This document shows positions 44,401 through 55,661 of a stretch of 64,000 nt of DNA, in pieces. The stretch comes from Mytilus trossulus (taxonomy: Eukaryota > Mollusca > Bivalvia > Mytilida > Mytilidae), in contig NC_086377.1 of assembly GCF_036588685.1 (NCBI RefSeq), positions 66,025,233 to 66,089,232 of the forward strand. The letters are read 5' to 3'. The translations under genes were made by a program, and so were the position numbers. Numbering within the stretch: the first letter of the stretch is position 1; every line of letters begins with the position of its first letter. The notes beneath the pieces were generated by a model that was given only the letters and a program-made list of their open reading frames with translations, did not search any database and had not been told where the DNA came from.

Positions 44401-46840
44401 AACTTTATCTCTGAAATATATGAAAAAAACTCTGTAAAATAAAACTTTACAGCGATACATAAAATAGTTATAAAATTAATACTGCAAGATAATTAAATGC
44501 AAGTAATATCATGATTTTTCAAAGGATGCATTATGTCCAGATATGTACTGACAAATATACATAATAACACATATTAATATAATCAAAATTATATCAGACA
44601 AGTGAAATGTTTAATCCACCATTTTCTGTATAAGGAAATACCTGTACCACGTTTGATGTGTATGAGCTTTTGATTTTTCTATTTGATAATAGACTTTCTG
44701 ATTCGAATTTTCCTTGGAGTTCAGTATTTGTTGTTATTTTACTTCATACATAACATATTTATCTGGGAAGTAATAAATTATGTTCCTTGCCTTTAACCTT
44801 TGACATTCTTATAATCAGATGTTAAAACTAGGCGTTAAAAGGAAGATCTCTCTCACTCTCTCTTTGTTTGTCGTTTGTTGCTTATCATATTTGCATTTCG
44901 GTTTTTTTTTACATATATCAGACTGTTAGTTTTCCCGTTTGAATTGTTTTACATTTGCCATTTGGGGATCTTTTACAGTTGACTATTTGGTATGGGTTAT
45001 GCTCATTGTTGAAGGCCGTACATTGACCTATAGTTGTTAACTTCTATGTTATTTGGTCTCTGGTGGAGTTTTGTCACATTGCAATAATACTATATATTCT
45101 TAGTTTTATATTAAAACTGTACAAAGAAAGACAATTGTAGGTGTCTATGCGGGAAATACATTTGAACTATATTATTTCTTTTACAATAGAACTATTGTTT
45201 TAAAGATTGAAATCTAATAAATTAATTATGATCCTTTTTTTTCAAATTTGCAAAGAACACGGTAAATGGTATATGCACCAACATTTGTTTTTAATTGTTT
45301 GAAAACATTCAAAATCATCAGTCAAATAATTAAAGGGCAGATAATGATTTATAGAGTTAAAAAGGAATATAATATACTGGTTTGAGCAAGTAGACATGAT
45401 GTTTCTTTGCTATACTACAGCTCTCAAATTCATTGAATGAATCAAGTGTAAAAGTTCTTTTCTGGCACTCCTTTTTGGAATTTAAGGTCCTTAATGCTCT
45501 TCAACTTTGAACTTGTTTAGCTTTTATAATATTTTGATCTGAGCGTCACTGATGAGTCTTTTGTAGACGAAACGCGCTGGCGTATTAAATCATAATCCTG
45601 GTACTTTTGAAGTATATTTAATTACGTGAGCACTTGAACCACCACACCCATTTTTTGCATTCTGTGTTGCAGATAATAAGAAGAAAAAAGAAAATACGAG
45701 ACTGACCTGAGATATTATCTACATAATTTGTACTGCGTCAGAATGATCAATAATTACTCAAAGAGGGTAAATTCTCCAAATTCATTTGTTTTCAGTCATT
45801 GTGAAGTTTATCAAGATTCTACTTTCTGTTTTACTTAAACATGTATTGATCATTTTGTCATGAATGGTATGCGGTTATCATGGACAGTTGCCAGAGTTTA
45901 ATAAAATATGAATTTGAAGCAATAAAATAAATGAACAATTTGATTATTTGAACATTCTTACCATGAACATGTTGACAGAAAAGAATTTCCTCAAGGAAGT
46001 AAAATGTCCAACATCGGGGACAGTTCCGTAGACTTATTCATTTAAATTTAAATACTTGTGTGACTAGATTAATGTTTTGTGTTGTGTATTCACAAATAAA
46101 ACATTTATTAAAGGTATTGATGAAATGTTTATACTTTTCAGCAAAAATAAGCATTATAAATGTTCAAGTATCGTATTCAATTATAAGAAATTAATAATGG
46201 TAGGATCTTGGCTATACTAAAAGTAATAACAATTCGAAAGTGTTTTATACAATAAAAGTGTTGTATAATTATTAAAAGTACAAACACGTTTTTTCTCCTA
46301 AAATTAAATACGATACTTGAAAATTTATATAGGGCTTTCTTTGTCTGCTTAAAAATACTACATACATTGAACCAACTTTTAATTCATGTCAAAACAAAAC
46401 ATTATACTACACTGGTCAGAAAGGTTTTTAAATTTAAATTGAAATAAATAATTCTTCTGAAGTGTATCCGATATTATTTCCGTCTGCAAATTCATTTCTC
46501 ATGTTTCTGTGTACAGGTTTATGGTAAGAATTTTGAAATATTCCTCATTGATTTTAAATCTATATAATATGTTTCTGTGTACAGGTTTATGGTAAGAATT
46601 TTGAAATAATCCTCATTGATTTTAAATCTATAAATTCCTTTTTGAACTTTTTTCGGAGTTCAGTATTATTGTGATTTTACTTTTTTCGTCAATTATTAAA
46701 CTCTGGCAATTGTCCATAATAATAATTTCTTGCTCCACATATAGACGCGTTTATCTATAACTGACCTAGAAAACATGGGTGCATCCATAAACCTTTCACG
46801 TGACCGATCCGCCATTACAACCGTGAAAAATAACGCACGT
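44401..46840. other. Upstream flank of TRIM-like gene B; segmental duplication, retrozyme relic, inverted repeat
   Basis: The acceptor-like tract is at 44411-44430. 44700-46190 is the second copy of the duplication at 30791-32210. About 45460-45610 is a retrozyme 3' part with core CTGATGA at 45549-45555. There the cleavage triplet is destroyed by a GT deletion (GAAACGCG|CTGGCG), so it cannot self-cleave. 45940-46190 and 46210-46560 are inverted, diverged copies of each other. 46501-46636 holds a 68-bp tandem duplication ('atgtttctgtgtacaggttt'). Confidence 0.65.
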
Positions 46841-47300
46841 GGAATAGGATCCCAGTTACGGTAACCAGTCCAGTACGAATGTAGTTCTTAAAAAAAAACT
46901 ATAACTTTTCTCTAAAATGGTGTAGTGTCATTATTACACAAGTTCTGAAACTGAATGTAGATTTATTTGAAAGGGTAGGCTTTCTAGTTTGAATTTCTGT
47001 AAAAAAAATGATTGATTTAAATAAAATCTGGCGTCAGTGCATGGATTAAATTGTCTAAATTCTAGCCTTTATTCTTCACCGGAAGTAGACTGAGTGACCC
47101 TGTTGTCAATCAAAACAAAATTTTGCAACGGAATGCCGGTCATGAGGCACTGAGATTGCACTCAGAAACTTGGAACCTAATGCCTAACATGAAACAGAAG
47201 TCCCAAGGTGGCTATCAAAATTATTTAACGAACAGCACCCCATTTATTTACTATGACTTTCAATGCGTTCCAATAGGGCAAATAACTGGGTCCCCGTTCC
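46841..47300 (+). repeat. Left terminal direct repeat (460 bp)
   Basis: Starts GGAATAGGATCCCAGTTA and ends ACTGGGTCCCCGTTCC. It includes short open frames without features; the one beginning 'MQRNAGHEALRLHS' is present in both repeats and is probably fortuitous. Confidence 0.85.
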
Positions 47301-47567
47301 TGTCAGAAGGCATATATTGAACACTTCAATCTACAACTGTAAGCTTATTTTTCGAGTAACATGGATGAAATTTTGCTACAAACTTCAAAATTTAATAAGG
47401 AAAACAATGGTGTAATTATTTTTTAAATTTGAATTAAACTTTTTAAATTAAATTGAAATTTAAATTTATGAAATTTTAAAAAAGTTTTTTTTTCATTTGA
47501 AAGTTTAAAAAGAGGTCACAGTGAGGTCATTTGTTGGAAATTTAAATTCATACACTTGTAAGTTAAA

Positions 47568-47954
47568 ATGGAGGGATTTTTTGAAAAATATAGGCAAAAA
47601 ATAATAGAAAAGAGCCACCTGGCAAGAAATCATGAATGCTTTTTATGGGATCAGGGAACAACAAAAGATGGAAAATATGGGCTTATTTCTTTTCTAGATC
47701 CTATTTCTGGTACCTGGAAAAAGAAAAAAGCCCATAGATTCAGTTACATGGTTTATAACAATTATTTAGAGTTAAATAAAATATTTGATGCCAGTCATTT
47801 GTGTCATAATAGTTTGTGTGTGAATGCGGCTCACATTAATTTAGAGCCGCATCACATAAATAACAACAGGATTTATTGTAAGCACCGCAATTCTTGCCAG
47901 GGCCATGCCAATTATCCAGATTGCCGCCTGGATTTATTTTTAGAAGATATTTAA
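47568..47954 (+). CDS. His-Cys-box (I-PpoI-like, His-Me finger) endonuclease
   Basis: 128 aa, small for a nuclease but similar to the compact homing endonuclease I-PpoI. Residues 74-91 'DASHLCHNSLCVNAAHIN' closely follow the His-Cys box: likely general-base His77; zinc ligands Cys79, Cys84, His89 with Cys24 upstream; and an Asn in 98-100 as the metal ligand. A second zinc site can be formed by Cys104, Cys110, His113 and Cys119. In the family such enzymes make site-specific double-strand breaks. Here it lies alone on the plus strand inside the element, convergent with the transposase gene. Its role (target choice, or stabilising the element) is inference. The ORF is complete from ATG to TAA. 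Confidence 0.8.
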   Translation: MEGFFEKYRQKIIEKSHLARNHECFLWDQGTTKDGKYGLISFLDPISGTWKKKKAHRFSYMVYNNYLELNKIFDASHLCHNSLCVNAAHINLEPHHINNNRIYCKHRNSCQGHANYPDCRLDLFLEDI

Positions 47955-48090
47955 GGGGTAGGGCTATAGCTTATATATAAAGAATTTTGACTAAATGTAC
48001 AACAATTTTAGACTCTTTTTGAAAGATTTGGTGGTCCTTAAAAGAACCTTTAATTTTGTCTTTATCTTTTTCAGATGTAGATGGATGCAG

Positions 48091-50192
48091 CTATGTCTTC
48101 TTTGACTTTGGAATTTTTGAAGTACAGCTTCTGGTAGGTATATTCTTCTTAGCAGGCATTACTCTCCCATATGAATGATCGTCCTTTGTGCTTTGAACAA
48201 ATGCCGTATTAAGTTTGGGATCAAGTTGTCCTTTTTGATATCGGTCTTTAAATTTACTTTGTTCCTTTTCTTCCACATGATCCTTAATTTTCTGTCCGGT
48301 TTGTTGTAAATTTTTCTTTTTCCTTTCTGGAGTATTTTGGTATACTTTGTTCCTTTCACACTCCCTTTGCATCTGCTCTAAGTGTTTAAATGAACCTTGT
48401 GATATTTTAAAACCAATACATTCTGCTTTTTGTTTCCAGGAATTAGCTATACCATTATTCAAAGTGTGAATTATTGCTGATGCCCTCCCTTCAAAATTTC
48501 TAGAAAAGTTCACATTTTTTGGTAAGGATACACTTAGTGCTCTGTTAACGGCTTCACATTTTTGAGTGTTGAAATTAAATTTCATTTTCATTAATGCTTC
48601 CTCACTAAGTTTCATTTTTAAAAGTTCCTGCATTATTAATTTGTCATTGTCATCCATATTCAGGTTGGTTAACTTGTTTGCACCCAAGTACATGGATCTC
48701 AGCCACCAACAGTTTGTGTGACCACCACCACACACGTATGAGCTAGTGGGACATTTAGAGCAGTCGCCGGTATAACACCGCACAGTAGCATCAAGCACTC
48801 TAGGTAAGCATTTTTAATCTTTTCCAAATTTCCACAGTTTTCTTTCCACATTTCATTGAAAACTAAGCTACATCTGGCTTTCAAATCTTGACTTAAAACT
48901 TTCTGTCCTTGTTTTTTCTTTTCACGTGTCGAACCATAAAACATGTTCAAACTAAAATTTGCAGAATTACTTTGTCGAAACTGTGATCTTCCGAGATGAA
49001 TTGGGTCAGCTTGGCGTTCAACTTTCCACAACGGGTGTAAAACTTTGAGTGCATCATTTATACCTTCTGCTCCACGTCCGTCTCCATCTGTAACTGCATA
49101 CTTTACCAGCACATTTTGCCTATCAATCTGAAGTCCAATTTCTTTACCCATGAGATATTCACTTAAAGGGTTGGTTGGCTTAACATTGGCTGTACATGTA
49201 CCAGCATGTCCATCTGGACAGGTTACATTAAGTCCCTTCCCTTTAAGCCAAGAACCTGTCCAGCAAAGTTTATTGTGAAAAACTGATGCAACAATGAACT
49301 TATGGTCAGTCATTTGCTCACATGCCAATGATATTGCCTGGGAAGCATTTTGTCCGGTTTTTTTTGTGCTTACTATATGCATACTGTTATAACGTGTGTC
49401 GATTGCTACAGGAATATGTGACGGCTCTTTTACACCACGAATTCTGTTAACTTCTTTCACAGTTTCAAGTTTTTTCTTCATATCATTGTCATTTAACTCT
49501 TTAATATCATTCGCAACAAAATTAGAATGCCTCTGCAGTGTTCTTTTAGTGGGTGGTGGTATATTTAGTCCTGCGGCCATCAGAAATCTTCCTCTTTTTA
49601 TTCCAATAGGAGTCTCCTGTAAGGCAGATACAAGCATGCGGGTTAACTCTCCAGGGTTAGGTCCACGTTTTGGAGTTTTAATTTCATCGAACAGGTTAAC
49701 ACATGGTGATGTAAACTTGCATTCTGTACATTTATATATGCACTTTACACAAGATCCATACTTAATTAACTTTGTCAGTTCAAAGTTTGGGTTATCACAT
49801 TTAATGTCTTGTAAATTGTGAAATTTAACAACTACATTAAGTAGCAGAGTAACTTTATTCATCTTAACAACTCTATATGACTCATCTGTAACATGTGTTG
49901 CATCATGAGACTCAGATTTAGCTTCTTCTTTCAGAACCTTCAAACATTTTGGCTGTGGACGTAATAACTTGGCAGATCCAGGATTTCCCTCGACATCTGG
50001 TAAACTGTAGGAGGTGCCGTCTTGACCGGATTTAGCTACAAGTGAGAACTTCTCTGCATCTAGCCTCTTCCATTGTGTATTAGATGAACTTGGCTGACTG
50101 TTTGAAGACTGTGTTTCATGCTTTATTCCCTTGTTATGGGGTCTGTTACCCGCTTTGAAGCAAGATTTACGTCGATTTTTGCCACCTTTCAT
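48091..50192 (-). pseudogene. Mutator-like (DDE) transposase, one frameshift
   Basis: The first part is 497 aa as read, from ATG 50190-50192. It has an N-terminal basic stretch 'GNRPHNKGIKH', a Cys cluster (C148, C151, C155, C158, C164), an RNase-H-like core with AIDTRYNS (Asp265), GQNASQAI, TDGDGRG (Asp369/371), and 'ADPIHLGRSQFRQS' near 396-409. Near 48811-48815 a run of five A bases (minus strand) appears one base short. In the other frame the protein continues as 'CLPRVLDATVRCYTGDCSKC' and 'LSVSLPKNVNFSRNFEGR' to a Lys-rich end at 48091. The split protein would be about 700 aa. I assign it to the animal Mutator-like transposase group by motif resemblance, with moderate certainty. The single homopolymer lesion could also be a sequencing error or a programmed shift. 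Confidence 0.68.
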
Positions 50193-50895
50193 GTTAATTT
50201 ACAGTACCATTGACTGATAATTTATGATGTTCTACATTTTCTTGCATTATTTATATCACTGGAAGATGCTGTCAGCTTCCTTGACACAATTTTGCCACTA
50301 ATTGCTGACAGTGACACTTTTATGGGGATTTACAGGTGCTGGACAGTGTATTCTAAGAGATCATGTGTGTGTACAGTAGGGCTTACATTTTATTGGATTA
50401 CCACTAATTGCATTACCATGTAAACTACTGCTTTTCATATATGATAAGGAACTTATTTGCCTTCATAGATATACATTTTTTGTAAGTTTTTCACTTTTAA
50501 CTTCTTTCCTTTTGTAATTCCTATAAACAAAATAAGGATTTTTTATTTTTTTAATTAAAAAATGATTTTAATTAAAAAAAATTTCATTAAAATTTAATTT
50601 TTACTAAATTTTCATACAATGAATGAATTTATCTACCATGTGCAATTTACAGAATGTAAATATCTTTTCAAATAAAAATGTTGTGCTGATTTTAAGCAAA
50701 TTTACTTCATGAATATATGATTTTATCCGACCAATTTTCTGATATTTGAGGAGAAATGAGACGTTATAGATAAGGATCAATAACTCTGTAACTGTTCGAT
50801 GAAATTTATTAAAACTTTTCAGAATAACTACTGAGATGTATATCTTTATTTTAAAAGTAAAGTTTTAAGTCTGGAACAAAAGTTAAAGTCTGACA

Positions 50896-51359
50896 GGAAT
50901 AGGATCCCAGTTACGGTAACCAGTCCAGTACCCACGAATGTAGTTCTTAAAAAAAAACTATAACTTTTCTCTAAAATGGTGTAGTGTCATTATTACACAA
51001 GTTCTGAAACTGAATGTAGATTTATTTGAAAGGGTAGGCTTTCTAGTTTGAATTTCTGTAAAAAAAATGATTGATTTAAATAAAATCTGGCGTCAGTGCA
51101 TGGAGTAAATTGTCTAAATTCTAGCCTTTATTCTTCACCGGAAGTAGACTGAGTGACCCTGTTGTCAATCAAAACAAAATTTTGCAACGGAATGCCGGTC
51201 ATGAGGCACTGAGATTGCACTCAGAAACTTGGAACCTAATGCCTAACATGAAACAGAAGTCCCAAGGTGGCTATCAAAATTATTTAACGAACAGCACCCC
51301 ATTTATTTACTATGACTTTCAATGCGTTCCAATAGGGCAAATAACTGGGTCCCCGTTCC
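50896..51359 (+). repeat. Right terminal direct repeat (464 bp)
   Basis: Same as the left repeat except for an extra 'ccac' near 50931 and one T/G change in 'gcatggagtaaattg'. Such high identity means recent insertion or recent homogenisation. Confidence 0.85.
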
Positions 51360-51363
51360 ACGT

Positions 51364-53725
51364 GTATTGATGAAAACATTATCGATTTTCTGTTTACGTA
51401 ATTTTGTTATTTATTTTACTATGAATACTGCCGAAAGTTATTAAAAGGTGGAGGTATTTCTAGTGCAGTTAAAGGTTGTACAAATAACCGTAGAAAATTT
51501 CAGATGTGGAAAAACTCAATAAATAAAATATGTAAAAATACAAGATGTGCCGACTACACACAATACGTTTTTTTAAAAATAAAACTTGATACACTGGCAG
51601 AAGAATGTTGACACTTCATCAAACTTAAATTATGAAAATTATTCCGATGATTATAGTTCATCTGCCTCTGTTTGTATCGAATACCTGCACATCAGATGCA
51701 AATCCAGGATTTTGAAAAGGGGGGACCACGGGTCCTCAAACAAGACACAATTTGTAGTGGAAGCGGTAAAAAATTGGATTCACCATAAATGAAGCTTCAT
51801 AAGGGGGCCCGGACACCCTTCTCAATCCGTTCCTGCACATTTCTTTAGATAATAACAACGAAACCTTCCCCGAGTCCACATGAAGTGTTACGTAATTATA
51901 ATCTGTTGCATATCAACCAAGAATGAAGAGACGATTTTTTTATACGTACTAGTAGATGACTATTTTTATGCTCCAAAATGGACAGACATTACGACAACAT
52001 ACGCTTAGACAAACATATTGTTAACTGCAGACGAATGAGGAGACGAGTAAGGAGCTTAATCTTTAATAAAAGGGGGAAACCAAGTTAGCGTATAGACATA
52101 TTACGCATCGTTCTGATGAAATTAACACTTAGTTTGATATTTGGTTATTTATGATGGCGCATTTATATTTCGAAAATAAGCGGCTTGTAAAATATTTTTT
52201 TTCAGTAGTGTCAGGTCTTGATGAAAAACTAAGTTTTTACAAACAGCTGCATCCATAGACAAATCCCAACAAAACTTACTATTAAGGCCACTTCTCCATA
52301 AACCTCGTTTTGATGGTCCATATATGAAGGCACGTGTGCTTAAAGTATATATCCCCTTTGTATACAGTATTTCCTGTTGAAACTTGATTTGAACTTTCCT
52401 CAGTCGATTATTATGTGCATGAATTATGAAATTTTACACATTAGAAAAGATTTTTCAAAGGTCTTTGTGATCAACTAGATTACTAGAACATACGGAAGCA
52501 TAGCCATAATGTAACAACCAGAAATTCCGACAGTTCACTGAGTAGGATGATGGTCCAATATACATCCCTAATGTCATACTTTCATACTGTACTATATACA
52601 TTGGAAATTTATAGAGGGGTCTAATACCAATAGGTCTTCGACACATCGAGAAAATTCCGCACCCGGCAGCGGGCATCCGCTCGCCCTTAAACAAATATAT
52701 GTACTAGTTCAGTAAAAATGGACGTCAAACTAAACTCCTAAGCATATAAATGAACTAACTTAAAAAAAACAATCATACAAGACTATAAACAAAGGCCTGA
52801 GGGTACTGACTTGGACCAGGCGCAAAATGCGGCGGGGTTAAACATGTTTAATGAGATATCAACCCTCCCCTATACATCTAGCCAATGAAGATTAAACAAA
52901 CACACAGCAATATGCTAAGTAAAACTCGGTTTAAAAGAAGTCCAGTAATTTTTCTGCAAAAGAAATCAGAATCGAACACCTAATAACTATATGATAACAT
53001 GGGTCGTAAAATTTCAAAACTTCTTCGCAAAAAAAAAATCGCAAATTTTACATATGTCCCGACGCCATACGAAAACGTCACTCAATTTTGAGCACTATAC
53101 GTGAGTCGAACCACAAGCAAAAAAGGTCGCTTCTGTGAAAAAGCTTATCATCAAACGGTACATGTGTCTATAGGTATATTTTTTTCAGATTATGTAAGTA
53201 ACCACGCGCCGGAGAAAAGGCATGCTGTCGAATTATAGGACCGTCGGATTACAAGATTGTTGAATTTTAGGTCCGACCACAGAAATGTATTTGAGTTAAA
53301 TAAAATTGCATCTGGGTTTTTTTTCGGATTTATCACATTTGATCCGGCAAGACATTTTATTTTATTTATGAATGTGTTATAATAACAAATATATTTTAAT
53401 CGATTTGTAACCTGTGTATTAACAATCATATGTATTTTGTCAGGGTTAAAACGTATCAAATACCGTGAGTTATATTTTAGGACAGCGGACACATGGCCTG
53501 AAACACACTTATACTTTTAATAATTTTAATCTTCATTCCTTTAAAACTTATTACTTTATTATTTTTTTTCTGTAATTTACCGAGATCAAGTACGCTTCAC
53601 TTTCTTGTGTTTACGTTAATTGCATGCGGTCTGGAAGATAGATGTATATCTTGTTTACATTTTCACGGTTGTAATGGCAATCGCTACTACCACGACGCCT
53701 AGGAGTCGCATTACAAACTAAGGCA
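51364..53725. other. Intergenic with a dispersed repeat
   Basis: No gene seen. 51690-51830 has a 'gggggaccacgggtcc' low-copy repeat word. About 52600-52870 is a copy of the common bivalve repeat ('aaattccgcacccgg', 'tactagttcagt'). Confidence 0.5.
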
Positions 53726-54911
53726 GATAATTGGAAAAACCTGTCTATAAGAGCTACATGTATCTTGTTATGGTAGTTCCACGTGGTTATACTAAAAGTA
53801 ATAACAATTCAAATGTTTTATACAATAAAAAGTGTTATTTTTTTAATAGTACATATTTTTTTTTCCTAAAACGAAATACGATACTTGAAAGTTTGTTTAG
53901 GTTGCACTTTGTATATACAGCTGTTTCCCAAACCACGCCTCTTTTGGGGAGATTTAGAATATTAATTTTGTTTACATACTGGTTCCCAGTATTGCTCCTT
54001 GTGTTCCATCTCATAGAGACATAATTTGGGAATGTTACCAGTAAATGCACATGTGCATATTGTTTACATTGAAATCTGTGGTAACCCTTCATTCGCGGTA
54101 GGGGTAGTTAAGAAGATTAGTGTTACTTTAAACTCTGAAAAGTTCAGGGCATATAATCGTTGAAAATATGCCGCACAGCCCTATATTTTCACCTTTGAAA
54201 AAAATTGTAGTGCATATGAACTTTCAATTCTAGGATACGATTTTTTTTCAAAACTTCATAGTAAAAGTGGTACAGTTTTAGCCGCAAAAGGAGTTCCTAT
54301 GGGAAATTGCATTGTCAATATTTACAGAAATGCAACCTATAGTGCTTTTTTCTGTTGTAATGTAAATACAATTGAGAATAACAACCAATGGGTCATACAT
54401 TTAATCTCTACACTTAATTCATGTCAAAGATGTTTGTACACATAACAAAATACTTCACTGGTCAGACAGGTGTTTAATTTCAAATTTAAATCAATAATTC
54501 TTCAGAAGTGTCTCCGATATTATTTCTATAAATTCGTAAATTATTAAACCCTGGCGCCTGTCCATAATAAAAATTTCTTCCTCCACATAGAAGAGTTACA
54601 GGTATCTTGGCATGATAGTCCCACGTGGTTATATTAAAAATAACTCTACCTATAAGAGCTACAGGTATATTGGCATGATAGTCCCATGTGGTTATACTAA
54701 AAGTAACTCAACCTATAAGAGCCACAGGTATCTTGGCATGATAGTCCCACGTGGTTATACTAAAAGTAATAACAATATAAATGTTTTATACAATAAAAAG
54801 TGCTGTATTTTTCTTAAAAGTACAAATTAACAATATCTATTTTTTCTAATAATAAAATACGATACTTGAAAATATGTATAGTGCTTTCGTATACGGATAA
54901 ATAAACTGATC
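53726..54911. repeat. Duplicated flank and 62-bp tandem repeats
   Basis: Carries inverted relatives of 46250-46480 ('aaatacgatacttgaaa', 'cactggtcaga.aggt'), so it belongs to the TRIM-unit flank. At 54592-54777 three tandem 62-bp units repeat 'ggcatgatagtcccacgtgg' and 'ttatactaaaagtaa'. A single similar unit is at 53750-53815. Confidence 0.65.
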
Positions 54912-55661
54912 GTAGATCTTTGTTGACAAGACTGACAATTCCAAAAGATTTGAATACGCTAAGAATATCTGCCTGTCGTAATTTACCTGATGGTAAATTC
55001 ATAATACTTGAGTATAATGAAAATCAGCTACTGCTGTTTAGAAAAGATGGCATTTTCATCAAAATTGTAGTTGCATTTACACAAGAAACATATGATGCCT
55101 GCTTTGTCAGAAATAATACAGTTGCTGTTGCATTATGAACTGAAAATCAGACAAAATTGTTCAAACAATTACACTTTCTCATTATTGTGATGGAGTAGCA
55201 AGTGATGGTGAAACTTTGGTCATCAGTAGTGCTGACAGACAGAGTACAAGAGTGAATCTGAATGACATGTCTCTTACCATGTTAGAAGGAATTGGAGGAG
55301 TAGGTTGTATATCATTATTCCAAGGAAATATCTACGGTATCATTCCTTTAGAAAACAAAGTCTGCTGCTTTAAAAGTACTGGTGAACCTCTGTGGACATT
55401 TACGCACCAGGACATTGATAGTCCAGTAGGAATTGCACCAGACATGAACGGTTTTGTTTATATAGCTTCCTATGAAAACAGCAGTATCGTGGTAGTATCA
55501 CTAGACGTAAAACCTGTAAGACCACACTATCAGAGTCTGATGGAATCGAAAGTCCTTATGGAATAGACACAAACAAAGAATCAGGAATGCTGATTGTGTC
55601 CAGTAAAATAAGGGAAAATAGCAATACAGACTATGACACAGCTTTTGTTTACAAGATTTAA
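54912..55661 (+). pseudogene. TRIM-like C-terminal propeller pseudogene
   Basis: Starts within the linker before the propeller ('LTRLTIPKDLNTL'). The N-terminal B-boxes and coiled coil are absent. It runs with the family blades ('ACRNLPDGKFIILEYNENQ', 'GVGCISLFQGNIYG', 'DIDSPVGIAPD'). An in-frame TGA stands at 55136-55138, about 15 codons are missing after it, and a frameshift occurs near 55510, before the terminal 'FVYKI' and TAA at 55659-55661. It lies on the plus strand, opposite to the other copies. The flank in front of it is inverted relative to genes A and B. Confidence 0.8.

Larger units (their letters stand above)
46841..51359. mobile_element. 4.5-kb element with terminal direct repeats, Mutator-like transposase and His-Cys-box nuclease
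   Basis: Bounded by about 460-bp direct repeats that differ only by one 4-nt insertion and a single T/G change. ACGT lies immediately outside both ends (46837-46840 and 51360-51363), or CACGTG if the boundary is moved one base. Each direct repeat itself starts GGAATAGGATCCC and ends GGGTCCCCGTTCC, an imperfect inverted pair. The internal ends are also inverted (TGTCAGA...TCTGACA). Inside are a plus-strand nuclease gene and a convergent minus-strand transposase gene. There is no primer-binding site, polypurine tract or reverse transcriptase, so it is not a standard LTR retrotransposon. Confidence 0.8.

Noticed and set aside
44401-44460. Upstream in-frame ATG for TRIM-like gene B (20 extra residues)
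   Set aside because: The extension runs through the conserved pyrimidine-AG tract and is absent in gene A; the shared ATG is preferred.
47123-47320. 65-aa frame 'MQRNAGHEALRLHS...' in both terminal repeats
   Set aside because: Identical because the repeats are identical; short, no motif, no evidence of selection.
46841-51359. Ordinary LTR retrotransposon
   Set aside because: No reverse transcriptase, integrase, protease or gag, no TG...CA ends, and no primer-binding site or polypurine tract seen.
53731-54024. 97-aa plus-strand frame and 72-aa frame at 54612-54830
   Set aside because: They read the 62-bp tandem repeat ('MIVPRGYTKSN') and AT-rich flank; no protein family resemblance.
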